Origin: Saccharomycopsis phalli
Taxonomy: Eukaryota > Ascomycota > Saccharomycetes > Ascoideales > Saccharomycopsidaceae
Length of the DNA: 64,000 bases
Assembly: GCA_020342235.1 (NCBI GenBank)
Contig: CP073213.1
Location: forward strand, 1,404,501 to 1,468,500
Direction: 5' to 3'
The notes below the pieces were generated by a model. The model made no database searches. It saw only the letters and a program-made list of their open reading frames with translations, and was not told where the DNA came from. Every line of letters starts with the position of its first letter. Position 1 is the stretch's first letter. Made by a program: the position numbers and the translations under genes. Of this stretch, positions 37,324 through 46,718 are shown piece after piece.

Positions 37324-38184
37324 ATGCCTTCAGTTTTAAAGCGAACGAGGAAACCTCTGGTTAACGGAGATGACTTGAAACGCAGTAGTCTGAGCAAGAA
37401 AAGAAAGAAGGACCAGGTGCAAATATCAAATAAAGATGGCGCCAACAACAATATTCTAACCACAGAAGCGATGAACAATGTAGAAATATCAATGGACCTG
37501 GTATACGAAAATTATATGGTGAAACCGGCAGCAGAATTAATCAATCCTCGGTTCCAGCAGGAAGTCCATCTGTCTTTCCTACGGCCTGGGGCCAAGTTTA
37601 TAGGGAAACAATTACATGCTGGAAAGAGTCATAAAGTAACTATTCAATTTAAAAGTGTGGACTTGAGTCAGAGCTACTTAAACGGTTACTTAACTATAAA
37701 TGATTTAACAGTAGACAATCCCGAGATCACTACGTTCTTTGAGGCTGAGATAATAGGAGAACGGTACAATTTTCTTTCTAGAAGAACGCTGAATTCCCTA
37801 TATTTGCATGACGAGGTAGACTTGATGAACTGGGGAAAGTTTTCTTCTTGGAATTTAAATATCCGTGACAAGGTGATCAGCAAGCTCCTGGATAGACGAT
37901 TTGAAAACTTTGGCACATTGCTAAAGCAAGACTCAAATATTTATGTCCATAAAAATCCCTTTAGCCAGAGATATATATACATGCGATGGAAAGAAGTATT
38001 TCCATTGCCTGATATCAGCAAGACGCTCCAAGCTGCTTCTTTTGAAGGTTTATACTATATTTGTGCGGATCAGATGACAGGAACCATAATGGGATACTAT
38101 TACGACACCGGAAACAAGAATCAATATTTAGAGTTACTACACCAGCCTACTGGCGGTAGCTACCAAAGCTATTCGTTTGTTTAA
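37324..38184 (+). CDS. GID4: Gid4/Vid24, substrate receptor of the GID/CTLH ubiquitin ligase
   Basis: A 286-residue protein. The beta-barrel receptor domain runs from about 75 to 280: LRPGAKFIGKQ, YLNGYLTINDLT, TFFEAEIIGERYNFLSRR, MRWKEVFPLPD and ASFEGLYYICADQMTGTIMGYYY. These are the blocks shared by yeast Vid24 and human GID4. It recruits gluconeogenic enzymes with N-terminal proline for degradation when glucose returns. The N-terminus is basic and disordered. A Gid10-like paralogue is the main alternative. YMC2, its Saccharomyces neighbour, is 6.2 kb away here. Confidence 0.88.
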   Translation: MPSVLKRTRKPLVNGDDLKRSSLSKKRKKDQVQISNKDGANNNILTTEAMNNVEISMDLVYENYMVKPAAELINPRFQQEVHLSFLRPGAKFIGKQLHAGKSHKVTIQFKSVDLSQSYLNGYLTINDLTVDNPEITTFFEAEIIGERYNFLSRRTLNSLYLHDEVDLMNWGKFSSWNLNIRDKVISKLLDRRFENFGTLLKQDSNIYVHKNPFSQRYIYMRWKEVFPLPDISKTLQAASFEGLYYICADQMTGTIMGYYYDTGNKNQYLELLHQPTGGSYQSYSFV

Positions 38185-38211
38185 TGATTTCATTGCTGAT
38201 AACTATATACA

Positions 38212-38982
38212 TCATTTGAGAGCCGCCTTCTCCAGCTCTTTGAATTGCTCGGTCAATTTCTGTAGATTCTGTTTGTACACAGTTTCTACTTGGGCAATGA
38301 TCTTCTTCAGTTCGTCGGATTTCTTTATGGATTTTAGTTCTTTCAAAGCTGATGTTCTAACATTTGTCAAGGTGTATTTTGACGATGACGACTTGAAATG
38401 TTCAAACACCAACTTTAACTCCTTTACAATCACATTCTTGACTTCAGTGGTAGGTCCAGGTAATGGCACTTTTAATAATTGCGGGTTTTTTGGGTCAACC
38501 TGAGGATTCAAATTAAGATTAGCACCAATCACAGCAGATACTATACTCTTTACATCACTAGGATCAAACACTGTGATAACCAAAGAACGTCCTTTCATAG
38601 ATGTCTGTGCAACTTCTGTGAATTTAGCTGTCTTGCCGTGTGTCAAATTCACAGTAATGTTGTCAAGTATTTGAGTGTTTGCTAAACCTTGCCTCGACTC
38701 TGCAGACTTCTTCTTATGTAATTCAAGAACTTGCTTAAAGTCGTTGTCTAACTTTTTGAGGAACTCCTTAGAATCGAATACCTCTTCGTTTTCCACTTCC
38801 TCTACTTGCTTGCCTTTGGCTTTTTTGGCTTTTTTGAAGCATATGCTACTAGTAGAAAACTGGTGTGCAAATGTCTTTCCCTGAACAGGTATTATATAAT
38901 TTGAAAGTGGATTTTTGTATCCAAAAGGAACCGTCGTTCTCACTCCAGTACGTGAATATAATTTTATTGCTCTAGAAATCAT
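38212..38982 (-). CDS. RRF1: mitochondrial ribosome recycling factor
   Basis: A 256-residue protein. A basic presequence with no acidic residues in the first 50 precedes the RRF fold: the long helices around LDNDFKQVLELHKKKSAESR and the C-terminal three-helix bundle ending KNLQKLTEQFKELEKAAL. The middle contains the RRF core RSLVITVFDPSDVKSI and VPLPGPTTEVK. It splits mitochondrial ribosomes after termination. It is tail to tail with GID4, 27 bp apart. In S. cerevisiae RRF1 (YHR038W) sits next to MSC7, which is 8 kb away here. Confidence 0.92.
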   Translation of the reverse strand: MISRAIKLYSRTGVRTTVPFGYKNPLSNYIIPVQGKTFAHQFSTSSICFKKAKKAKGKQVEEVENEEVFDSKEFLKKLDNDFKQVLELHKKKSAESRQGLANTQILDNITVNLTHGKTAKFTEVAQTSMKGRSLVITVFDPSDVKSIVSAVIGANLNLNPQVDPKNPQLLKVPLPGPTTEVKNVIVKELKLVFEHFKSSSSKYTLTNVRTSALKELKSIKKSDELKKIIAQVETVYKQNLQKLTEQFKELEKAALK

Positions 38983-39489
38983 TCACTTGTAAGCTTTCAT
39001 GAATACGAAACGAAAATTTCAGTAAGATTGTCACGTGCCAATGCTGCATAGATCTCTTAATATTATTCAATCTGCCCAACCAAATGTTCTAGTTCTTAAA
39101 TATTCGTTGATTTCCTTGGGAGATGCTTATAATAAAGGACTAAATTATATTAAAAGTCCTGCGAATTATGGCTTGTGAAACATAAGAGAGGATCTCTAGT
39201 TCGATAGTTGAAGTTTTCGCTGGGTAAGCTTTTCTCTCAAGCTACGATTTCCTTATGTTGCTTAGACCCTTATGATGATAGCTTCTACGCTCAATAGATT
39301 ACAAAGTTGCCGTGACATCCAATGCAATAATGCAGTTCTTATTTATCTGTTTGTGGGTAATCATAAAAATGCCACAAAGATACATTAATTTCTGGTTATG
39401 GACTTGGCATGATCTCATTGTGACTACACGGTCTGCTTTGAGGTATCTAAATATAACGGGGATTATTTATAAATTTTAAAAGGCAAGAA
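38983..39489. other. divergent promoter region RRF1/RhoGEF
   Basis: About 500 bp. A GTCACGTG at 39030-39037, 48 bp upstream of the RRF1 ATG, is a strong Cbf1-type site. No RNA gene was recognised. An ATGATGAT at 39271-39278 looks like a C box but no matching D box was found. Confidence 0.45.
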
Positions 39490-41439
39490 ATGGCTTGGTT
39501 AGAAAGTCCGTTTGACGATGGAAGCTCTATCACTATATCACAAAGTATTGACTCCGAAAGATGTATGTCTGCCGATGATTTCTTCACAACTTTTTCTCTG
39601 GCTGGCTATTCTAATAGTCTTATTTTGAGCAGTACGGTCGAATCTATCCAAACCCTAAAGAATATAACTGATTTTAACAATACGCTGCCCATTAAGTTGA
39701 ATTACCAAGATTTAACAGATTCTTCTAAGACGAAGCATTCGAGCTTGTACAAGGCATTAAGCAATAGGAGTAGTTCCTTTAAAATGATCTCTCAGATGAC
39801 TAGGAAGTCACCAATTACCCTAGAATTGGGAACACGAGAGACGCTTTCAAGCTTACTGACTCCATTATATAAGGTATCATACTCACCAAACATTTCTGAA
39901 AAGGATAAAAAGCAGATGAATGAGGCAAGGCATATTATACAAGAAATAATATCAACTGAAACCAACTATATTTCCTTAATTAATTTATTATCGGATTTGC
40001 TTTCTGAAGTATTTCTTGACGCTGGGTTATCAGATTATTTTGAGGTTCCAATGTTAGAATACTTGGAATTACTAAGTTGTAAACATCAGGACTTGAAAAA
40101 CAAGCTTCAACTATTAGAGTCTGGGACCTTTTCATTCTCTGAACTTGAAGTGGGTCGAGATGATGTACAAGCTACTAAAGCAGCTATTCGGAAAACCGGC
40201 AAGTTACTTTCTACAAATGCTATAATTGTGTATTTATACAAAGGCTACTTCACTATGCTTATGTTGGTCTCACAATTGGCCTCGAAGTCAGGCACTCGTT
40301 CAATAATTTGCCAAAGAGCATATTTAAGATTTTTGGAGGCAAGCCAAAAAGAAAACCACAAAATGGACCTTTCATTTTTATCTCTCCTCCAACAGCCAGC
40401 ATCAAGAATAGTGAGATATAAGTTATTTGTTGAATCATTGATCGTAGCCAGTTCTGACAAAAATATATTTGAAGACTTGTCTGTTGATTTAAGCTTAATT
40501 AAACTAAAGCTGGAGCAGTTAAATTTGCATTGCAGAGAATTAGAAGCAAACGACATTTCCAAGTTCTTTTTTGATAGGCTGACGACAGTATCAAAGAAAT
40601 TTGACTATCCTTTTGAATTCTTGGGGTTGCCTATATTAAACGGGTCTTTAGTGGGTATTTGGAAAACATTCAATTCATTGGCGGCAAAGAATTATGGGGT
40701 ATTTTTATTCAAGTCTGCATTACTTTTGTGCTATATTCAAGGTACCAACAAGTATATTGTGGAGTTCATTATACCTCTTGGATGCTGCAAAATTGAAAAA
40801 GAGTGCCTCGACGGCCTGTCTTGTAACTCTGTGGAGAACATAAATTTGGTTTTCGAATGTGGGTATCGACTATATGAGATTTTACTAGTAGGTTACTTGA
40901 AAGAAGAAATTCAGGTGTGGAGGGAGAAGTTGGATATTTTGACAGAAATAGTCAATGGTCCCTATGCTTTTGATTATTCATGGTCAGCACATAACAGAAA
41001 CACGTTAATTCCCGATAGCTTGATGCCTATGGATATCTCTCTAGATAATTTTGAAGCAAATCAATTCACCGAGTGCTACTTTGGGGAATTGATATTGGTA
41101 AATATTAAAATCGAACCTGAGGAATTTGTTGTAAAGACTACTACAATAAATAGTAGAAGAGAGTGGTCAATGAGACAGAATCTTTTTCTAACATTTGATT
41201 ATAGCAAATCAGTTGCGTTGAGATTGAGCTATGGTCCTCGCTTGGAAATTGAAGAGGCCTTAAAAAATATATGGAGCAGAGAGTTGCCATTTGTGTCTAA
41301 GCTGTCACAGCAAGTAATTGGAGAGGGACGAGACGCCAAACGCAAATACAGAAGAGTATTTCAAGAAGTGAGGCACTTCAAGAAAAGTCTATTCAGAGAG
41401 ATGAAGACTAACATTTATTCGTTTCTAAATAACCATTAA
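39490..41439 (+). CDS. Dbl-family Rho guanine-nucleotide exchange factor
   Basis: A 649-residue protein. A DH domain lies at about 145-355. It starts with the helix ARHIIQEIISTETNYISLINLL and includes the conserved late helix LSLLQQPASRIVRYKLFVESL (the QP-x-x-R-I-x-RY-K-L-x-x motif). A PH-like region follows at about 380-500 (IWKTFNSLAAKNYGVFLFKSALLLC). The C-terminus is basic. It should activate a Rho-type GTPase at the cell cortex. I cannot place it with Cdc24, Rom2, Tus1 or Bud3; a Fus2-like cell-fusion role is one possibility. Its stop overlaps that of RTC3 on the other strand. Confidence 0.78.
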   Translation: MAWLESPFDDGSSITISQSIDSERCMSADDFFTTFSLAGYSNSLILSSTVESIQTLKNITDFNNTLPIKLNYQDLTDSSKTKHSSLYKALSNRSSSFKMISQMTRKSPITLELGTRETLSSLLTPLYKVSYSPNISEKDKKQMNEARHIIQEIISTETNYISLINLLSDLLSEVFLDAGLSDYFEVPMLEYLELLSCKHQDLKNKLQLLESGTFSFSELEVGRDDVQATKAAIRKTGKLLSTNAIIVYLYKGYFTMLMLVSQLASKSGTRSIICQRAYLRFLEASQKENHKMDLSFLSLLQQPASRIVRYKLFVESLIVASSDKNIFEDLSVDLSLIKLKLEQLNLHCRELEANDISKFFFDRLTTVSKKFDYPFEFLGLPILNGSLVGIWKTFNSLAAKNYGVFLFKSALLLCYIQGTNKYIVEFIIPLGCCKIEKECLDGLSCNSVENINLVFECGYRLYEILLVGYLKEEIQVWREKLDILTEIVNGPYAFDYSWSAHNRNTLIPDSLMPMDISLDNFEANQFTECYFGELILVNIKIEPEEFVVKTTTINSRREWSMRQNLFLTFDYSKSVALRLSYGPRLEIEEALKNIWSRELPFVSKLSQQVIGEGRDAKRKYRRVFQEVRHFKKSLFREMKTNIYSFLNNH

Positions 41440-41821
41440 CCACGTGAATCGTTGGTGGAGGTCCAACCTTTTTTGATATCACCGCCGGAACGTAATGTTC
41501 CTTCTTTCAAAATTGTGATGATAGCTTCCTCGACATTGGCGGTGCCAAATTCATTCTCCAATTGTTGCTTTCCCACCTCGTCGAGTATGCCTTCGCGTCC
41601 TCCTTGTCTTGACTCGTAGATTTTGAACACGGAAACTGCATTACTCAATGGCACCGTTGAGTCTTTCTGGTATTCCTTCACTGCTTCCTCCGAGTCCACG
41701 AATACAAAGTATTCTCCGTCCTTGCCCTTATAAATAACTCTGTGCGTCTAATATTAGAATATATATGGCATTCTTGCGAGTATAGTACTCACTAGCTTTC
41801 ATAACTTACCGAATTGGTCAT
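41436..41821 (-). CDS. RTC3: Rtc3-like SBDS-domain protein (one intron)
   Basis: Two exons, 41821-41810 (MTNS) and 41747-41436, give 107 residues (111 in S. cerevisiae). The intron at 41809-41748 is 62 nt, with GTAAGT donor, a TTCTAAT branch-like element and TAG acceptor. The mature protein begins MTNSTHRVIYKGKDGEYFVF, then LENEFGTANVEEAIITILKEG, matching the stand-alone N-terminal SBDS fold of Rtc3 (Hgh-type RNA-linked, stress-induced in yeast). The stop codon shares bases with the convergent RhoGEF stop in the palindrome TTAA (41436-41439). Confidence 0.85.
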
Positions 41822-42159
41822 TATGATTCAATCAATAAACTTCTATTTATACTGATTCTCAAAATTCGAGACTTTTCGGACTTTATATACACTCGCTTGC
41901 GTGATCACGTAATCGTAGCTTGCCATATTGCTTGCTACCCCCACACATGTCCTGCATTATTTCCACATGTATTGGGTACTCATCTTGATTGCTTTGCAAT
42001 GTATGTTGCTTAGTTTCGGAGTTAGCATACAGATATAAACTGATTATGAATTAAGATACGTTGTTCTTATGATATTATAAATACAGGAAATGAAGTAAAC
42101 CGTCGAAGCGGCAATTTGTGTCACCATTGAGTCATGGCAGCAGTAGCAAAATGCCGCCA
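41822..42159. other. promoter region of RTC3
   Basis: About 340 bp between the RTC3 start and the 3' end of the EMI1-like gene. A TATATA at about 41885 and the palindrome CGTGATCACG at 41900-41909 are visible. Nothing else was recognised. Confidence 0.4.
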
Positions 42160-42720
42160 TTACTTCCATAGTTTGATCTCAATATTCTCCAACAGATTCT
42201 GGAACTCGTTGGCACGTTCATCTGATATGTCTAGTCCATCCTTGCCATAGCATTTCACAAACAAATCGTCTGAGACACCTTTGATGTGCACAGCCTCGGC
42301 AATGGACCCCGCAGACTCATATCCTAAAGCAGCCAAGGCGACTTTTTGTCGGTCAATGCAATTGAATAACGCATTTGTTCGCTTGTTGCACATTGTTGCC
42401 TTTTCTTGGTATGTCCCATTCTTCAAGCACTGCATTAGTAACATTTGCACTTCTGCGCAGTTCTCCAAGACTGCTTCCCTTGTTGTATTGACTCTTTTGA
42501 ATTCCACCAATGTGTGTTTCTCTGCGGGACTTAAAGTCGTGCTACTACGACTATCTGGATCTTCCTTAGAGGCTGCCTTTTTACTTTCTATGTGTAACTT
42601 CATATCCTCCTTTGCAAAATATTTCTGCTGCTCGGAGCTCAAGTCCTGAAGTAGTTCATTGTTTTCCTCATTGTTTTTACTCCATCCTAACCATGAATAT
42701 AGTCCCATATTATCTAACAT
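42160..42720 (-). CDS. EMI1: Emi1-like twin CX9C protein
   Basis: A 186-residue protein (Saccharomyces Emi1 is 187). Two CX9C motifs are exact, Cys88/Cys98 in CAEVQMLLMQC and Cys111/Cys121 in CNKRTNALFNC, forming the helix-hairpin fold imported into the intermembrane space by the Mia40 relay. The N-terminus MGLYSWLGWS and the acidic linker fit Emi1, which in yeast is needed for normal induction of IME1 and sporulation. The start at 42720 is the first ATG; 42708 is an alternative. It shares a 126-bp promoter with SMK1. Another twin CX9C protein cannot be excluded. Confidence 0.68.
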   Translation of the reverse strand: MLDNMGLYSWLGWSKNNEENNELLQDLSSEQQKYFAKEDMKLHIESKKAASKEDPDSRSSTTLSPAEKHTLVEFKRVNTTREAVLENCAEVQMLLMQCLKNGTYQEKATMCNKRTNALFNCIDRQKVALAALGYESAGSIAEAVHIKGVSDDLFVKCYGKDGLDISDERANEFQNLLENIEIKLWK

Positions 42721-42846
42721 TTGTAATTTCTCACTGATCCCCAAGTACTATTCAATTACCCTCCCTACCGTTTGTATATGTACCTGCCCAACATGCGCTG
42801 ACTCTGTGGTTCTATATGTAGTGAAGCGATCCGCTACAATTCCATC

Positions 42847-43980
42847 ATGTTATTTAAAGGAGAGCCATCACATAAGCAAGGCCACATTATTTATGAAAAG
42901 GCCAACTTTTGCATTGAATCAAGATACCAAATACAAAAAATTCTTGGTAAGGGCTCTTATGGCACAGTGTGCTCTGCGATTGATACAAAGTCAAACGAAT
43001 CCAAAGCGTATGAAATTGCAATAAAAAAAGTCTCAAATATATTTACAAAAGAGGTTCTTCTTAAAAGAGCCATTAGAGAACTCAAACTCTTGAGGTATTT
43101 TCGTGGTCACCGAAGCATTGTCAATCTAATAGACTTGGATATTGTGTATATTAGGCCCTTTGATGGACTATACTGTTTCCAGGAGCTCATACAATATGAT
43201 TTAGCCAGAGTAATACAGTCATCAGTTCAATTCTCAGAATTTCATATCCAGAGCTTTTTATACCAGCTACTCTGCGGCTTGAAATATATTCACTCTGCTG
43301 ACGTGATTCACAGAGATTTAAAACCAGGAAACATTCTTTGTACCACAGGAGGGATACTAAAAATATGTGATTTCGGCTTGGCTAGAGGAATTTCCAAGCA
43401 ATACTTGAAACAAAGCTCAACCACTATAACAAATTATGTGGCTACCAGGTGGTACAGAGCACCCGAGCTTATTTTAACTAGAACTAACTATTCCAAGCAA
43501 GTAGACGTTTGGGCAATTGGCTGTATTTTTGCGGAGTTTTATGGAAGAAGACCCTTGTTTGTTGGAAATGACCAGCTCCATCAAATCACACAAATAGTTT
43601 CGATATTAGGAACACCATCCGATGAAGTATTGGCAAAGTATGGAAGCAAAGTTGCATGGGACTGCTTTCAGCCTCCAAAGCCTCAATATAAAACGGTTCC
43701 TTGGAATGAATTGTACCCGGCAATTAATGACAAGGCAAGTGATTTATTAGACCATATTCTTTGTTGGGACATGGATCGACGATTCACAACTGAACAAGCA
43801 TTAGGCCACGCCTTTTTAGCAAATTTCAGAGATGTATCACAAGAACCAACATGTGATAAATCGTTTGACTTTAGCTTTGAAAATACAGCGTCCACCTTGA
43901 GTGAATTGAGGTCGGTGTTACAGAAAGAGGTCGAGTCCTTCAAAATCGAAAGAATGGGAGTCCAAAAAGAGGTTTACTAA
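42847..43980 (+). CDS. SMK1: Smk1-type sporulation MAP kinase
   Basis: A 377-residue MAP kinase. It has the glycine loop ILGKGSYGTV, Lys in IAIKKV, catalytic IHRDLKPGN, DFGLARG and an activation loop with Thr-Asn-Tyr in TITNYVATRWYRAPE. The TNY triplet, in place of TEY or TGY, is the mark of Smk1, which acts in spore-wall assembly late in meiosis and is activated by Cak1 and autophosphorylation. The length is close to S. cerevisiae (388). Its presence suggests a yeast with an ascospore stage in its recent past. The C-terminal tail ends KERMG-type sequence without further domains. Confidence 0.9.
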   Translation: MLFKGEPSHKQGHIIYEKANFCIESRYQIQKILGKGSYGTVCSAIDTKSNESKAYEIAIKKVSNIFTKEVLLKRAIRELKLLRYFRGHRSIVNLIDLDIVYIRPFDGLYCFQELIQYDLARVIQSSVQFSEFHIQSFLYQLLCGLKYIHSADVIHRDLKPGNILCTTGGILKICDFGLARGISKQYLKQSSTTITNYVATRWYRAPELILTRTNYSKQVDVWAIGCIFAEFYGRRPLFVGNDQLHQITQIVSILGTPSDEVLAKYGSKVAWDCFQPPKPQYKTVPWNELYPAINDKASDLLDHILCWDMDRRFTTEQALGHAFLANFRDVSQEPTCDKSFDFSFENTASTLSELRSVLQKEVESFKIERMGVQKEVY

Positions 43981-44366
43981 TATAACCCCTTATATTAAAC
44001 TTCATTATAAAAATTGTATTTGTTATCAGACATGCCTTCCACCTTTTAAATTGCTGTAGACCGCCGGATGGTTTCTTCTAGTAAAGAACACCAACACCAA
44101 GGATATTAAAGTGAAGAGTTTCACCAACAGATGTCATTTTTGCTGTATTTTCCGGTCCAATAGTATATTTACCAATTATTTATTCATCCAGACTGCTTGA
44201 AATTGAATGCATTATCCGCTTTATTAGTAATCATCGGTTATCAACGTGGACTGTCGGATCCAGCCGTGCGGTTCTTTTTGCATCGAAATCAGGACGCGAT
44301 GGCTTAGTGAAAATATTTCGCACGTCTGAAAAATTTTTGGCCTACCGATAGCATATCTTACCGACA
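43981..44366. other. intergenic SMK1-YMC2
   Basis: About 390 bp. TGAAAAATTTTT at 44327-44338, 28 bp before the YMC2 ATG, matches the rRNA-processing element (RRPE) core, and GCGATGG at 44296-44302 resembles an imperfect PAC site. Nothing else was recognised. Confidence 0.35.
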
Positions 44367-45284
44367 ATGACAGAAATTGGAGATGCCCATCTTATCGATA
44401 TTGATCCTCCCGAAGACAGAGCAAGAGTGATTAAGGATATCCTTGCAGGTACGGCTGGAGGAATTGCCCAAACATTGGCAGGTAATCCATTTGATACCGT
44501 CAAAGTTCGTTTGCAATCTGCACCTCCTGGAACTTATAATGGTGCGGTGGATGTGGTACTGAAGTTGGTTAAAAATGAAGGTATAGGTGGGTTTTATAAA
44601 GGAGTCTTGACGCCTTTGGTTGGTGTCGGGGCCTGTGTGTCTATTCAGTTTGCCGTGAATGAATACATGAAAAGATACTTCACAAAGAAAAATGAGTCGC
44701 GATCAGATAAATTTCTTACTTTAAAGCAATTTTACATTTGTGGAACTGCGGCTGGGTTTCTGAATGGTTTCTTAGCCAGTCCGATTGAACATATCAGAAT
44801 AAGATTACAGACACAGACAGATGCAAACGGGCTCTATAAAGGACCGGTTGACTGTGTCAAGAAAATGTACCAGACTTCTGGTGTTCGGGGGATTTTTAGA
44901 GGACTTGGCCCAACTCTTGTGCGAGAAGCTCACGGTATGGGCATTTATTTTGCTACTTATGAATTTTTAGTGAAGCGCGACATGAAGGCGAACAACCTTG
45001 AAAGAAAGGAGTTACCAAGCTGGAGACTATGCTTGTATGGTGCTGCTTCTGGTATCACTTTATGGCTCGGGGCTTACCCAATTGACGTGGTAAAGACCCG
45101 GTTACAAACTGACGACTTGAAAAACAAGATATATACCAATTCGATTCAATGCGCCAAAATGATATACGCAAATGGGGGTATCAAACCGTTCTTCAAGGGA
45201 TTTGGAGTCTGTTTATTGAGGGCAGCACCAGCAAATGCAGTGACCTTCTATGTATTCGAGGCAGCAATGAGAGCCATGGGATGA
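44367..45284 (+). CDS. YMC2: mitochondrial carrier Ymc1/Ymc2
   Basis: A 305-residue carrier with three repeats. The P-x-D/E-x-x-[RK]-x-[RK]-like signatures are PFDTVKVRLQS, PIEHIRIRLQT and PIDVVKTRLQT, each followed by a G-x-x-G-[FI]-[YF]-[RK]-G motif. SPIEHIRIRLQTQT and LVREAHGMGIYF are characteristic of the Ymc1/Ymc2 branch, linked in yeast to amino-acid (glutamate/glycine) traffic across the inner membrane. No presequence is expected. In Saccharomyces YMC2 is the immediate neighbour of GID4/VID24, whose orthologue is also in this window. Confidence 0.85.
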   Translation: MTEIGDAHLIDIDPPEDRARVIKDILAGTAGGIAQTLAGNPFDTVKVRLQSAPPGTYNGAVDVVLKLVKNEGIGGFYKGVLTPLVGVGACVSIQFAVNEYMKRYFTKKNESRSDKFLTLKQFYICGTAAGFLNGFLASPIEHIRIRLQTQTDANGLYKGPVDCVKKMYQTSGVRGIFRGLGPTLVREAHGMGIYFATYEFLVKRDMKANNLERKELPSWRLCLYGAASGITLWLGAYPIDVVKTRLQTDDLKNKIYTNSIQCAKMIYANGGIKPFFKGFGVCLLRAAPANAVTFYVFEAAMRAMG

Positions 45285-45616
45285 TTGTGAAAAATTGTCT
45301 TATTTTTTTAATTAAATTAATTATAGGTTGAATCGTCTGGTAATTTTTGTATACGTTCGACGGCGAGGTGTATTAAATGGTGAATTGTAGACAACATTAG
45401 TTTTTTTTTTCGTTAATACAAATGGACACGGACGACGACAAAATCATACTTTGAGGTCATTGTATTATATGAATTTGTCAACTTCAATCTCTATTGATTT
45501 CTTTCAAGACTGATTATTTTAGCGACACTAGTAGCGTGTCATGTGATTATACATGTGTGTGGTTTTCCATTGCCGCATAAATCGTAACTAGGCTTTTACA
45601 CTGATATTTTAATAAA
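45285..45616. other. intergenic YMC2-SCO1
   Basis: About 330 bp, AT-rich, with a T run near 45402. No gene or clear regulatory motif was recognised. Confidence 0.4.
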
Positions 45617-46498
45617 ATGCTTAGACAAACAGGATTTCGTTCGTTCAAGTTAACAGGCTCTCATTTTCTTCGCCAGAGTTGCCTTCGGCCTTTTTCCCAG
45701 GTTATGACCGTGCGAAATTCAAACCCCGAGCCAGTCAAGAAGCGCAAGCAGTTGAGTAGAATCACAATTGGGGGCTCTGATTCCAAGCAAGAAAAGATTA
45801 AAGACGAGAGAATGATTGAGTTTTCTACTTGGAAAGCCGGCGCACTTTTGATTGTTGTCGGCTCAATTCTAGTATACTATTTTAAGCGTGAGAAATTGAG
45901 AATGGACAGACAACGGGAAGCCGAAGCTAATAGAGGTTATGGAAAGCCATTGATTGGTGGGTCTTTTAAGTTGGTTGATTCCAATGGAAATGAATTTACC
46001 GACAAGAATTTGTTGGGAAAGTGGTCATTGATATATTTTGGATTTACACATTGTCCTGACATTTGCCCAGACGAGTTAGACAAGATGTCTGAGGTTATTG
46101 ACACTTTATCCGAGAGACATGGAATTGAAATCCAGCCTATTTTTATTACGTGTGATCCGGCCAGAGACTCGCCTGAGGTGGTTAAAGAATACTTGCTTGA
46201 TTTTAACAGCAAAATGATAGGTTTGACTGGTGACTATGAGGAGATAAAGAACACTTGCAAAAAGTACAGAGTGTACTTTTCCACTCCAAAGGATGTGAAG
46301 CCGGGTCAAGATTACTTGGTGGACCACTCTATTTTCTTCTATTTGATGGACCCTGAAGCGCAATTCATCGATGCATTGGGCAGACAGTATGACGAGAAAA
46401 CCGCAGTTCAAAAGATTAAAGAACATGTGGATGCGTTTATTCCAAAAGATCAGAGAAAGAAGAGAGAAGAAGGAATGTTCTCATTCTTGTACAAATAA
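45617..46498 (+). CDS. SCO1: Sco1/Sco2 copper metallochaperone for cytochrome oxidase
   Basis: A 293-residue protein. An Arg-rich presequence (1-45), one inner-membrane helix at about 72-90 and a thioredoxin-like intermembrane-space domain are visible. The copper ligands are Cys146 and Cys150 (FTHCPDICPDE) and His237 (LVDHSIFF). It delivers copper to the CuA site of Cox2. Length matches the Saccharomyces pair (295 and 301). No anomaly was seen. Which of the two paralogues it corresponds to is not meaningful, because that duplication is specific to the Saccharomyces lineage. Confidence 0.94.
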   Translation: MLRQTGFRSFKLTGSHFLRQSCLRPFSQVMTVRNSNPEPVKKRKQLSRITIGGSDSKQEKIKDERMIEFSTWKAGALLIVVGSILVYYFKREKLRMDRQREAEANRGYGKPLIGGSFKLVDSNGNEFTDKNLLGKWSLIYFGFTHCPDICPDELDKMSEVIDTLSERHGIEIQPIFITCDPARDSPEVVKEYLLDFNSKMIGLTGDYEEIKNTCKKYRVYFSTPKDVKPGQDYLVDHSIFFYLMDPEAQFIDALGRQYDEKTAVQKIKEHVDAFIPKDQRKKREEGMFSFLYK

Positions 46499-46718
46499 AT
46501 ATGGCTATCTGTAAATATTTTTGTTCTGCCAAATATATTGATATATTTTCTAAATGTAAACTAACGTGGTGTCTTTATCTATTCCAGCGCACCCTCCACG
46601 TGCGTGATGAGTGTCCAAGGTAAAAATGTCATTTACAAGTAAATTTGCATATTAGTATGAGTAGTGTATTCCTTAATAGTCTGTGCGCCCATGGTTCTTG
46701 TAATCATTAACAAGTCAC

